Positions 17,017-26,030 of a stretch of DNA of 64,000 nt are shown here, piece by piece (position 1 is the first letter of the stretch; each line of letters opens with the position of its first letter). Below the pieces are notes generated by a model. That model saw only the letters and a list, made by a program, of their open reading frames with translations. It had not been told where the DNA came from and did not search any database. Source of the stretch: Marinobacter sp. S6332 (lineage in GTDB: Bacteria; Pseudomonadota; Gammaproteobacteria; Pseudomonadales; Oleiphilaceae); contig NZ_JALKAP010000001.1 of assembly GCF_023016045.1 (NCBI RefSeq), forward strand, positions 486,893 through 550,892, in the 5' to 3' direction. The position numbers and the translations under genes were made by a program.

Positions 17017-17457
17017 TTAGAAGGTAAAGGTACGCATGGCCGGGTTCAGCATCTGGCCAGCCATTTCCGGTGGTGTAGCAACGCCTACACCATCAAGGAG
17101 ATCGCTCTTGCTGTATTCACTGTTAGGCAGGTAAAGAGCGCAAACGTTGGCAACGCCGCCTTGCTTTAACAAACCACGCAGCATCTGTCCGGGGGTTACG
17201 TCTTTCGGCTTTAGAGCCGGGGCTTCATAGCTTTTCAGAGCCAGATCACCAGCTTTGTCACACAAGAGTACATTCACCTTGGCACCCTGTTGCGCCATGG
17301 TGTTGGAAAGCACCATCGCCATGCCCTGAGTTTGCAGGGATTCGCTTGAAAGAATCACCAGTACTTCCTCAACCATTTTCTGATCTCCTGCCTGAGCGCT
17401 GATAGGGGCAACAGCAACCACGGCCGCTGCGACAAGTGCTTTGAGTGATTTCATCAT
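17017..17457 (-). CDS. Periplasmic DsrE-like protein
   Basis: This is a 146-residue protein. ATG 17457 is chosen because AAGGAG lies nine bases upstream. A signal peptide (LKALVAAAVVAVAPISAQA) is followed by a DsrE/F-type alpha/beta fold: VLVILSSESLQTQGMAMVLSN, VNVLLCDKAGDLAL and NVCALYLPNSEY. Two Cys residues, in LLCDK and NVCAL, are candidates for sulfur carriage. DsrE-family proteins carry or bind sulfane sulfur; a periplasmic member beside rhodanese and sulfide oxidase genes fits this. It is convergent with the cytochrome operon and divergent from the sulfide:quinone oxidoreductase gene. Confidence 0.75.
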   Translation of the reverse strand: MMKSLKALVAAAVVAVAPISAQAGDQKMVEEVLVILSSESLQTQGMAMVLSNTMAQQGAKVNVLLCDKAGDLALKSYEAPALKPKDVTPGQMLRGLLKQGGVANVCALYLPNSEYSKSDLLDGVGVATPPEMAGQMLNPAMRTFTF

Positions 17458-17705
17458 TAGTAAGTGCTCCTTTATCGGTTTTATCGTCGGTATAGCCACA
17501 GAGTAGGTGCTCACCTAACCAGGGTCAGTGACAAAGTCACCCTCGCGGGTGATTAACTCCCACCAAGTACAGTTCATCCATATCACCGAATGAGCAGCCG
17601 CCCCATATTCCCAATAAATATAACCATAGAACAAATAGTTTGTTAGTATTTGACGCATCTCAAGAGAAAGCCAAGCTTCCAAATAATGACAAGAGGTTTT
17701 GAGGT

Positions 17706-18962
17706 ATGAATAACGCCACTGCAGAAGCAAGCAAAGAAAAGCAGCACACCGTGGTTATTGTCGGAGGCGGAGCCGCGGGTATTTCCGTAGCATCCAGCCT
17801 TCACAAAAGAGACAGTAGTCTGGACATAGCCATTATCGAACCGTCTCAAACACACCACTACCAACCGGGATGGACTATGGTCGGCGGAGGTATATTCAAG
17901 CCGGAAGCAACTTCCAAACCTATGGCTGCCGTTATGCCCGGCTTCGCCTCCTGGTACAAACAGTCTGTGCTCTCCATTGGTGAAGAGCACAATCAGGTAG
18001 TGCTGGCAGATGGGTCAAAAATCGGCTACCAAGCTCTTGTTCTAGCTCCCGGGCTGGAATTGAACTGGAGCGGTATTGACGGTTTAAAAGAGTCACTGGG
18101 CTCGAACGGTGTCTCCTCAAACTATCAAGAAGGCATGGCCAGTTACACATGGGCAACCGTGCAGAACCTGAAAAGCGGCCGAGCTCTTTTCAGCCAACCA
18201 CCCATACCCATCAAGTGCGCCGGAGCACCGCAGAAAGCCATGTATCTGTCTTCTGATTACTGGCTCCGGAACAGCGTCCTGAACAATATAGACATTCAGT
18301 TCCACAACGCAGGCGCTGTGCTCTTTGGTGTTCCCGATTACGTTCCAGCGCTAGAGGACTACATAGAGAAGTACGGTATTGAGCTGAATTACCAAAGCAC
18401 TTTGGTGGCCGTGAATGGTCCGGCCCACAAAGCAACTTTCCGCCGAACAGACCCGAACGGCAACACCGAAGACCGGGAAATTGGCTTTGATATGCTGCAC
18501 GCCGTGCCACCCCAACGTGCCCCGGAATTCATCCGGGATTCCAAGCTTGCCAATGAAGGCGGCTGGTTGGATTTGGAAGACGACACCCTTCGCCATAAGC
18601 GGCATACCAATATTTTCGGCTTGGGGGATGTGAGCGGCACAGGTAATGCAAAAACAGCCGCTGCCATTCGCAAACAGGCTCCGGTCGTTGCCGAAAACCT
18701 ACTCGCAAACCTGCGTAATCAGCCCATGAAAGCGGCCTATCTGGGTTATGGCTCCTGCCCACTAACCGTAGAAAACGGCCGTATCGTTCTGGCGGAGTTT
18801 GGCTACAACGGAACGCTGCAGCCCACGTTTCCAAGCTGGATAAACGACGGCACCAAAGCCACAAAAGCCGCCTGGTATTTGAAAGCCAAGCAGCTACCGG
18901 CATTATATTGGCACGTTATGCTCAAGGGCCATGAGTGGCTGGCTAAGCCCGCACGCCGCTAG
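17706..18962 (+). CDS. sqr: Sulfide:quinone oxidoreductase, type II
   Basis: This 418-residue flavoprotein oxidises sulfide and passes electrons to quinone. It has the FAD dinucleotide-binding motif VVIVGGGAAGISVA near the N terminus, HHYQPGWTMVGGG typical of SQRs, a second FAD contact NIFGLGDVSGTGNAKTA (about 300), and the redox Cys pair in IKCAGAPQKAMYL (about 165) and GYGSCPL (about 350). That pattern is the mitochondrial-like type II enzyme, which releases sulfane sulfur to an acceptor such as glutathione or sulfite. It has no signal peptide and a membrane-associating C terminus. GAGGT lies upstream. It is divergent from the DsrE-like gene, so a shared sulfur-responsive control region is likely in 17458-17705. 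Confidence 0.9.
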   Translation: MNNATAEASKEKQHTVVIVGGGAAGISVASSLHKRDSSLDIAIIEPSQTHHYQPGWTMVGGGIFKPEATSKPMAAVMPGFASWYKQSVLSIGEEHNQVVLADGSKIGYQALVLAPGLELNWSGIDGLKESLGSNGVSSNYQEGMASYTWATVQNLKSGRALFSQPPIPIKCAGAPQKAMYLSSDYWLRNSVLNNIDIQFHNAGAVLFGVPDYVPALEDYIEKYGIELNYQSTLVAVNGPAHKATFRRTDPNGNTEDREIGFDMLHAVPPQRAPEFIRDSKLANEGGWLDLEDDTLRHKRHTNIFGLGDVSGTGNAKTAAAIRKQAPVVAENLLANLRNQPMKAAYLGYGSCPLTVENGRIVLAEFGYNGTLQPTFPSWINDGTKATKAAWYLKAKQLPALYWHVMLKGHEWLAKPARR

Positions 18963-18970
18963 ACCCAACC

Positions 18971-19008
18971 GGCAACAGCTCCGTTGCTTCGGCAATAGGG
19001 CTGTTGCC
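18971..19008 (+). terminator. Possible hairpin terminator after sqr
   Basis: GGCAACAGC and GCTGTTGCC can pair across a short spacer just after the sqr stop codon. There is no T-tract, so it may only protect the mRNA 3' end. Confidence 0.35.
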
Positions 19009-19221
19009 TGAGCTGCTCTATTAACCAAAGACTGCCCTGAGTTAATCAGAGATTCTCTAGCGCTGCGGCCGATCACTGCTATTATCTTATATCAAGAAAC
19101 TCAATTCTGGCTGGCCTGTCGAACACGCCGTTGTACACACTTGCCCGGTTCACCAAATGTCACAAAATATTAAATCGCGATCTGCTAACATTTCATTTGC
19201 AGGCTTCTCCAAGGATCCCGA

Positions 19222-21582
19222 ATGAGTGTGACGGAAAATGAGAAAAGACGACTCGCGGCAGTCATTCGGCTCGGGATTCTCGACACCCAGCCAGAAGAAC
19301 GGTTTGAGCGCCTTACCCGTATCGCTCGCCAGCACTACCGGGTCAAAGTCGCTTTGTTTTCCGTACTGGATAGCGACCGCCAGTGGTTCAAATCCCGTCA
19401 GGGGCTTGAGGATATTGAAACGCCACGATCGATAGCATTTTGTGATCATGCCATACGGCAGGATCATGTTTTTATTGTGGAAAATGCCGCTCAGGATCCG
19501 CGCTTTTGCAACAACCCTCTCGTACTGGATGACCCAAATATCCGCTTCTATGCTGGCGTACCGGTGCGCGAACCTAGCGGCTTCAAAATCGGGACCTTGT
19601 GCATCATTGACGACAGGCCTCGACAGTTCTCCGAGAAAGACTTGGATGTGCTCCGCATTCTGGCAAGCATAGTGGAGGAAGAGTTAGAGCGCTCGTATAT
19701 TGAGTCGGATAAAAGCAAATATGTGCCTGTATCCCAACTCAACCGCGCTATCCACAATGCCCAGAATGTATTCCTCACAAGCGACAACGAAAGCTCGGCG
19801 TTCAGCCAGATGCTCAACGATCTGCTCACCTTAACGGGCAGTCAGTTCGGGCTTATTGGCGAAGTACTGCATAAGAGCAACGGCACACCCTTTCTCAAGG
19901 TTGGTGCCATTACCAACATCGCATGGAACCCGGAAACCCAAGCTCTATATCAGGGTTTGGAGCGTCGGGGCATGGTTTTTGATCGTCTGGACAATATTCT
20001 CGGGTTACCTATGGTGTCCGGTGAGATCGTTATCTCCAACGATTTATCGCAGGACCCAAGACGCGGTGGCCTGCCTGCCGGGCACCCCGCTATCGATACT
20101 TACATAGGTATCCCGGTATTTTCCGGCAAGACCCATCTTGGGTTGATTGGTCTGGCTAACCGGCCCGAAGGCTACACTCAACAACTGGCAGACGAGCTGG
20201 CACCGCTCTCACAAACCCTCGGCCATCTTATTGAACGCAAGCGCCTGTATGCAGAAAAGGGAACCCATAAGAAAGATCTTGAGTTGGCAGCGAATTACGA
20301 CGCGCTAACAGGCCTACCCAACCGCCAACGGCTTACTGAACTGTTTGAACAGGAACTTTACGAAGCCAGACAAAGAAATGGCCAAGTGTCTGTGTGCTTT
20401 ATCGATCTTGATGGTTTCAAGAGCATCAACGATGAGCACGGCCATGCCGTAGGTGATGCTGTTCTGAAATCCGTGGCTGCAAAGCTACAGGCCACTGTGC
20501 GCAGTCACGATATCGTAGCCCGTTTAGGCGGTGATGAGTTTGTGGCTATCCTGCGGGATGTAGGCGATGAAAGGGTATACGCACGCCTTCTTGATGCCAT
20601 CCGGCATCCTATTAATTTCAAGCACCATGTACTTCAGGTGTCCGGCAGTATGGGCGTTACCGTGTTCCCGGACGATGACGCTGATTCCGATTTGCTGCTT
20701 CGCCATGCAGATCAGGCCATGTATGCGGCCAAAGAAATCGGTAAGAATTGTTTCAAGGTATTCGACCTTCGATCACATTCGTCCCGCAAAGAACGGGTTA
20801 GAGTGTTGGAACAGATGGATACGGCCCTGCGCGAACAACAGATGGAGTTGTACTACCAACCCAAGATCTGCTACCAACATCACTGCGTGAACGGCTTTGA
20901 AGTGCTTATCCGGTGGAACCACCCAAGCGAAGGCGTTCTCAGCCCGGCGCACTTTCTAGAGCATATTGAGTACACAGAGTATGCGCGCACCTTGGGCAAC
21001 TTTGTGATTCGGGAAGCGGTAAAACAGCTTCTGGAATTTTCCAAGCAGGATCTTCCTTACACTGTGAGTATCAATCTAAGCCCATGCCACTTCTTAAGCC
21101 AAGAGTTCGAGAACGATTTGTCCAGTGCGCTGGAGGACTGCCCAGACGAATTGCGCGCCCGCCTCATTCTGGAGATTCTTGAAACCACTGCGATGGACGA
21201 TACGGAAGCCGCTCTGAGAAACTTGAAAGCCTGTCGCGAACAGGGAGTGGATATTTCTCTGGATGACTTCGGAACCGGGTATTCATCGCTGGATTATTTC
21301 CGTCGGCTGCCTGCACAAGAAATAAAAATTGACCGCTCGTTCGTAATGGACATGCTGGTAGACACAGACGACAGCATGATTGTCAGTGCTATCGTTAGCC
21401 TGTCAAAAAGCTTTAATCGACGGCTCGTTGCCGAAGGCATTGAAAGTGCAGAGGTTGAAAGCAAATTAATAGAGCTTGGCTGTGATTTGGGTCAGGGTTT
21501 TTTCTATAGCAAACCCCTGCCACTTCCGGAAGCCCTGCGTTGGGCAGAGAATTTCAGGTGGGAAAACAGATTTACGGCTTAA
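19222..21582 (+). CDS. GAF-GAF-GGDEF-EAL cyclic-di-GMP regulator
   Basis: This is a 786-residue cytosolic signalling protein without membrane segments. GAF1 (about 25-150) has FCDHAIRQ and FYAGVPVREPSG; GAF2 (about 190-340) has YIGIPVFSGKTHLGLIGLAN. The GGDEF domain (about 355-515) has an intact RLGGDEF, so cyclase activity is possible. The EAL domain (about 530-775) has EVL instead of EAL but keeps the Glu, the Asn of NLSP, EILE, DDFGTGYSSL and EGIE, so phosphodiesterase activity is also possible. Which activity dominates cannot be told from sequence. It is probably a single-gene unit with its promoter in the 260-bp gap upstream. Confidence 0.93.
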   Translation: MSVTENEKRRLAAVIRLGILDTQPEERFERLTRIARQHYRVKVALFSVLDSDRQWFKSRQGLEDIETPRSIAFCDHAIRQDHVFIVENAAQDPRFCNNPLVLDDPNIRFYAGVPVREPSGFKIGTLCIIDDRPRQFSEKDLDVLRILASIVEEELERSYIESDKSKYVPVSQLNRAIHNAQNVFLTSDNESSAFSQMLNDLLTLTGSQFGLIGEVLHKSNGTPFLKVGAITNIAWNPETQALYQGLERRGMVFDRLDNILGLPMVSGEIVISNDLSQDPRRGGLPAGHPAIDTYIGIPVFSGKTHLGLIGLANRPEGYTQQLADELAPLSQTLGHLIERKRLYAEKGTHKKDLELAANYDALTGLPNRQRLTELFEQELYEARQRNGQVSVCFIDLDGFKSINDEHGHAVGDAVLKSVAAKLQATVRSHDIVARLGGDEFVAILRDVGDERVYARLLDAIRHPINFKHHVLQVSGSMGVTVFPDDDADSDLLLRHADQAMYAAKEIGKNCFKVFDLRSHSSRKERVRVLEQMDTALREQQMELYYQPKICYQHHCVNGFEVLIRWNHPSEGVLSPAHFLEHIEYTEYARTLGNFVIREAVKQLLEFSKQDLPYTVSINLSPCHFLSQEFENDLSSALEDCPDELRARLILEILETTAMDDTEAALRNLKACREQGVDISLDDFGTGYSSLDYFRRLPAQEIKIDRSFVMDMLVDTDDSMIVSAIVSLSKSFNRRLVAEGIESAEVESKLIELGCDLGQGFFYSKPLPLPEALRWAENFRWENRFTA

Positions 21583-21621
21583 TGCCAACCGCGTAGAAAA
21601 CGCGATAAAGGAGAATAAAAC

Positions 21622-21993
21622 ATGATTGGATACGTCACCATTGGTGTCAGCGATATGGAAAGAGCCAAGAAGTTCTACGTTGAGCTTCTTAGCGGTATGG
21701 GTGCAAAGCTTCTTGTGGACATGGGGCGCATTGCGTTTATTGGTGAAAGCATGAAAGGCCCCTCGTTAGCTGTTTGCACACCCTTCGACGGGCAACCTAA
21801 CCATCCCGGTAACGGCAATATGCTGGCATTCTGGCCGGGCTCTAAAGAGGCGGTTGATGCTTACTACAAGAAAGCCATAGAGTTGGGTGCAACCTGTGAT
21901 GGTGAACCCGGGCAGCGTATCCCAGACCAGTTTTACGGTGCCTACCTGAAAGATCAGGACGGCAACAAAATGGCGTTCTTCCACTTCGGTTAA
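21622..21993 (+). CDS. VOC (glyoxalase/dioxygenase fold) protein
   Basis: The 123-residue protein begins MIGYVTIGVSDMERAKKFY, a typical VOC first strand and helix, and ends DQDGNKMAFFHFG, the usual second metal-strand region. The candidate metal position at the N terminus is occupied by Tyr/Thr rather than His, so catalytic status is unclear. AAAGGAG lies upstream of the ATG. The substrate is unknown. It lies 40 bp after the GGDEF-EAL gene and may be cotranscribed. Confidence 0.8.
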   Translation: MIGYVTIGVSDMERAKKFYVELLSGMGAKLLVDMGRIAFIGESMKGPSLAVCTPFDGQPNHPGNGNMLAFWPGSKEAVDAYYKKAIELGATCDGEPGQRIPDQFYGAYLKDQDGNKMAFFHFG

Positions 21994-22006
21994 TCCGGAA
22001 CGCCGC

Positions 22007-22042
22007 AAAACAGAGACCGTTCTATTCGGCGGTCTCTGTTTT
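22007..22042. terminator. Bidirectional terminator between VOC and helicase genes
   Basis: AAAACAGAGACCG pairs with CGGTCTCTGTTTT. The right half lies inside the 3' end of the minus-strand helicase gene. A/T tracts on both sides allow termination in both directions. Confidence 0.88.
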
Positions 22043-24286
22043 CAACCACCACTCAGGCAATAACCCCCGAATCTGTGGCTGCGTAAAGCGGTCGTCTATA
22101 AGCCAGATCACCCCACGATCCTCCGGCGTGCGAATAACCCGTCCGGCAGCTTGCGCCACTTTCTGCAAGCCCGGAATTAAATACGTATAGTCATATCCTG
22201 CGCCGAACCGCAGATGCAGCCGATGTTTGAGAATCTCATGCCAGGCATCAAACGGCGGTAGGCCCAAAGTAGCCACAAACGCGCCAATCAACTGCTCGCC
22301 TGGTAAATCGATACCTTCACTGAACACGCCTCCCAACACTGCAAACGCCACACTGCCGGATTCTTCCCGGAAGCCTGCCAGAAACTCACTGCGCTGCTGC
22401 GGATTCATTCCCGAATGCTGTGAACGCTGAGGTACATCGGGGGCATTACTGGCCAAAGCTGCACTCACTTCATTCAGATATTTAAAGCTACTGAAAAAAG
22501 CCAAGTAGTGCCCGGGGCGCTCCCGGTATTGATTCGCGATCAGTTCAGAAATTGGCTTTACCGATGCTTCGCGGTGCGCCTGTCGGGTGCTGATCTTTGG
22601 TGTGAATTGCACCTGCAACTGATCAGCACTGAAGGGGCTGGGCAGCGAGATGAACCGGCTGTCCTCCGGCAAGCCCAGCAGATCCCGGTAATAGATGCCG
22701 GGGCTTAATGTGGCGGAGAACAGCAAGACGGAAGCGGCGGCGTGGAAGCGTTCTCGCAGGAAGTCTGCCGGGATCAGATTCTGGATGGTGATGCTGGCTC
22801 GGCCCCGACCTGCGCGGCGAAATTCGCACAGGGAATGATCACCAAAGGAGTCCGCCAGCTTCATGAAGGCGACGGATTCGAACAACACTTCCTGCAGCGC
22901 CAAATCTGGCGGATTGTCTGCAAGGTAATCAGACAACCCGGATACCAACCCTTGCAGGCTGCCGATCAGTGCAGCGGGAAGCTCATCGAGAAATACTGGC
23001 GTGTCGCCTTTGTGGGAATGATCACGAATAACTCCCTGCCAAGCTCGGGCTGTGCGATCGAGATGCTGCTTCAAAGCCTTGGGTGCTGTTTTTCGGACGT
23101 TTAGAAGCCGCTGTTGATCAAGTTGTACCGAATACATGCCACGGCCGCGATCCACCATATTGTGGGCTTCATCCACCAGAACGGCGGTTTTCCAATTGTT
23201 CTGCCGCGTGAGGCCATGGAGCAGGGCAGACTGATCAAACATCCGATTCACATCACCAATGATGACATCACACCAGCGCGCCATTTCCTGGGCCAGAAAA
23301 TAGGGGCAGATGTCATGGCCTGCGGCGATTTTTGCCAGCGCTTCCTGAGTGAGCGTTATGTCCATCTGCGCGGCTTCGGCACGGGCGTCTGGCAAGCGAT
23401 CAAAGAAGCCTTTGGCCAGAGGGCAGGAATCCCCATGGCAGGCTTTGTCGGGGTGTTCGCAGGCATCGGACTTGGCCACCAACTCCAGTGTGCGCAAGGG
23501 CCAGATGTGCGGTTCCTCCTGCGCGGCTCGCAACCGTTTTACTGCATCCACCGCCAGTTGGCGAGCGGTGTTTCGGCAAGTGAGGTATGCCAGTCGGTCG
23601 TGTTTTGCGGCGGGCATGGCCATAAGGGCCGGGAACAAGGTGCCCAGAGTTTTACCCAGACCTGTGGGTGCTTCTAGCAGCAGGGTTTCGCCTTTTACGG
23701 CGTTTTTATACACGGTTTCGGCAAGCTGCCGCTGGCGGGGACGAAATTGTTCAAACGGAAAGCGCAGACCCGCAAGGCGACTATCCCTCTGCTCCCGGTG
23801 ATGGGTTTCCTGCTCTGCCCATAACCGATAACGCCCGCACAGGATTTCCAGCTCCTGCCACAACTCCTTGGCAGTGGCGGTTTCAGTCACCGGTGTTTCT
23901 CGGTTGTTGCCAATGTTGAAATACACCAGCGATAGCTTCAGGTTTTTACGGTTTTCCTGCTTACAGAGCAGGGCACCGTAAGCTCTTAGTTGGGCCCGGT
24001 GCAACGCCCGTTGGTGTGGCCGGATTCGAGAAAGATCGCCCCGGTGGGTTTTAATTTCCTCCAGCAGGCCGGAGTGGGGGTTATACACATCGGCCCGGCC
24101 ATAGAGCTCCAGCCCCATGCATTCACCGGTAAGTGAATACTCGCTTTTGTAACCATACCCGCGTTTACCCTGAATGGCCTGATGGGCAAGAATACCCTCT
24201 TCAGCGCTGGGAGCCGGGGTGTAACGAAAGTCCAGATCACCTTCCCGAGCAGCAAACTCGCAAAGGGTTCGGACCGCCACCCTCAT
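22022..24286 (-). CDS. XPD/DinG-type superfamily 2 helicase with N-terminal PD-(D/E)XK nuclease-like domain
   Basis: The protein has 754 residues; ATG 24286 overlaps the stop of the upstream nuclease gene (ATGA). The first 160 or so residues resemble a Cas4/AddB-type nuclease: HQAIQ, LYGRADVYN, LEEIKTHRG (E-x-K) and QLRAYGALL. The helicase part has Walker A EAPTGLGKT, four Cys (ACEH, ACHG, SCPL, ICPYF) of an iron-sulfur cluster, VDEAHN, SATL and QAAGRVIR. The family unwinds DNA 5' to 3' during repair. Coupling with a FAN1-like nuclease suggests they act together on crosslinks or branched DNA. Confidence 0.88.
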   Translation of the reverse strand: MRVAVRTLCEFAAREGDLDFRYTPAPSAEEGILAHQAIQGKRGYGYKSEYSLTGECMGLELYGRADVYNPHSGLLEEIKTHRGDLSRIRPHQRALHRAQLRAYGALLCKQENRKNLKLSLVYFNIGNNRETPVTETATAKELWQELEILCGRYRLWAEQETHHREQRDSRLAGLRFPFEQFRPRQRQLAETVYKNAVKGETLLLEAPTGLGKTLGTLFPALMAMPAAKHDRLAYLTCRNTARQLAVDAVKRLRAAQEEPHIWPLRTLELVAKSDACEHPDKACHGDSCPLAKGFFDRLPDARAEAAQMDITLTQEALAKIAAGHDICPYFLAQEMARWCDVIIGDVNRMFDQSALLHGLTRQNNWKTAVLVDEAHNMVDRGRGMYSVQLDQQRLLNVRKTAPKALKQHLDRTARAWQGVIRDHSHKGDTPVFLDELPAALIGSLQGLVSGLSDYLADNPPDLALQEVLFESVAFMKLADSFGDHSLCEFRRAGRGRASITIQNLIPADFLRERFHAAASVLLFSATLSPGIYYRDLLGLPEDSRFISLPSPFSADQLQVQFTPKISTRQAHREASVKPISELIANQYRERPGHYLAFFSSFKYLNEVSAALASNAPDVPQRSQHSGMNPQQRSEFLAGFREESGSVAFAVLGGVFSEGIDLPGEQLIGAFVATLGLPPFDAWHEILKHRLHLRFGAGYDYTYLIPGLQKVAQAAGRVIRTPEDRGVIWLIDDRFTQPQIRGLLPEWWLKTETAE

Positions 24287-25986
24287 GTTCTTACCTCGCT
24301 GTCTTGCCAGCGCAGATAACACACGCTGGCGGCAATTCCCTTGTGGGCAAAAAAGTGCAGCCAGCGGATTTGATGATCCTGTAGTCGGTCACCCGGCCCT
24401 TTTACTTCGATCATTTCATAACTGTGGCGATCTTCGCCTATTTGTGCCGAAAACCTAACAAGATCAGGAAAACCGCTGCGATTTTCTCGGATATTCAATA
24501 AGATCCGCTCAAACATTACCTGCAAATCTACGGCGGGAATTCTATCCAGTGCCAGCTTCAGCAATTCTTCATCCATTGCGGGCCATATAACAAAAGGATT
24601 GGTGATGCCCTGTTTGGCTGCGTAGGTATCCAGGATTTTCTGGCGATAACTGCCGTTCTTTTGCGCAACGAAGCACTCATCAAATGACGCTTGCCGACGA
24701 CTTACAAAATCCTCCCGAACCAAGTCTGCGGGGCCGGTATGAAAAGGATGAAAAAAGGCACCGGGAACCGCTTTGAATATTGCGGGCCAGAACAGCAAGC
24801 CGAAAAGGCCATTGATCAGCGTGTTTTCTACATAGAGCACCGGTGCCTCAGGCGTAGAAAGGTGATCCCGAACTACCATCTCAACCGAGTCACCGGTTTG
24901 TGGCAGGGTCAATGTGAACTCCCGGATAGCAGGAGGCACCGAGGCGGGCGGACCCGGCTCGCCTACCTTTTTCGCCAGCCGCTTAACAATTCGAGCTAAG
25001 CCCTGAGCTTCGGCATCGTTTAGTTCTTCATTTCCCCAACGAGCAGCGATAGCCCAGGCTTCCTCAAAACGTTTCAACCGCTCTAGTAGCCGCAGCTGTT
25101 TTAATCTCGCCTCGCGATGACCACTGGCCGCCAGCGCTTGCAGTGCCAGTTCCCGATCACCCTGACGTTCCGCCTGCCGCCCCAGCTCTAGCAGTAGGCG
25201 ATCACGGCGACTGGTTAGCCAAGGGTTGTTCGTGGCTGCGGGAGTATTGGCCCAAACCTCAGCAGCGGGCACGCCTGCATCCAGACTCTCGCGACAGTGG
25301 TGCATGGCCAAGTAACTATCCACCTCGCTGCGCTGAGAGAACGCCCGTGATTCAGGGGTAAACTCCACCTGCTCATAGCGATGATGACCCAACTCCACCA
25401 GCACAAAATCCGACCAACTCTGGCGTAAGTTGCCGAAGAACATCAGGCGAATGCGATCGAACAACGCCATGTGGCTGACCCGCACCACCGGGGAAAACAC
25501 GTCATCAAACCAATCCGCCAGCCTGCGAGTATCGGTAAAGGTTTTCTGCAGGGCTTCCTTCATCCGTGCCTTTGGCAGGCTTTTGGCTAGACCAGCTTGC
25601 TCCAGCATTGGTGAAAAAGCCGTGCGCAGTTCAGCCAAAGTGAACAGACGGAAAATGTCATCCAGAGTCAGCAGAGGATCAGCATCCAGCCAGCCATCGG
25701 AAATCAGCTCGTCAAGCGCCTCCGCTTCCGGGCATCCCAATTCCGGGTAATTTAGCTTGTCGGTGCGAAACAGGTCCCCTGTGCGCATCACCATGCGGGT
25801 CAGCAAAGCGCGGGCAGCGCGAGGCAACTCAAAAAAACCGCGCATGCAGGCACGTTCTGCTTCGATCAGTAAATCCGAGTGGTGGTTAGCCACCCATGAG
25901 ACGACCGTTTCCATGTTTTGCAGGTAGTACATGGGGTTTTCGAGATCTGCCGAGGCGGGCAGAGAAACCCGAACATTCTTGCTCAT
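24283..25986 (-). CDS. FAN1-like VRR-NUC structure-specific nuclease
   Basis: This 567-residue protein is the bacterial counterpart of FAN1, an interstrand-crosslink repair nuclease. The N-terminal part (about 25-110) has the helical RALLTRMVMRTGDLFR pattern. A TPR-like helical middle (about 260-330) follows. The C-terminal VRR-NUC domain has SGFPDLVRF, EVKGPGDRLQDHQ (catalytic E-x-K) and Q-x-x-W-L. These match the PD...EVKGPxD core. It starts at ATG 25986 and overlaps the helicase gene by 4 bp, forming a two-gene operon. The 44-bp gap upstream to the hipA stop leaves little room for a separate promoter, so some cotranscription with hipBA is possible. Confidence 0.9.
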   Translation of the reverse strand: MSKNVRVSLPASADLENPMYYLQNMETVVSWVANHHSDLLIEAERACMRGFFELPRAARALLTRMVMRTGDLFRTDKLNYPELGCPEAEALDELISDGWLDADPLLTLDDIFRLFTLAELRTAFSPMLEQAGLAKSLPKARMKEALQKTFTDTRRLADWFDDVFSPVVRVSHMALFDRIRLMFFGNLRQSWSDFVLVELGHHRYEQVEFTPESRAFSQRSEVDSYLAMHHCRESLDAGVPAAEVWANTPAATNNPWLTSRRDRLLLELGRQAERQGDRELALQALAASGHREARLKQLRLLERLKRFEEAWAIAARWGNEELNDAEAQGLARIVKRLAKKVGEPGPPASVPPAIREFTLTLPQTGDSVEMVVRDHLSTPEAPVLYVENTLINGLFGLLFWPAIFKAVPGAFFHPFHTGPADLVREDFVSRRQASFDECFVAQKNGSYRQKILDTYAAKQGITNPFVIWPAMDEELLKLALDRIPAVDLQVMFERILLNIRENRSGFPDLVRFSAQIGEDRHSYEMIEVKGPGDRLQDHQIRWLHFFAHKGIAASVCYLRWQDSEVRT

Positions 25987-26030
25987 AATGGCACTGTAAG
26001 ACCTTGTTGCCGGGCTTTAGCAACTGGAGT

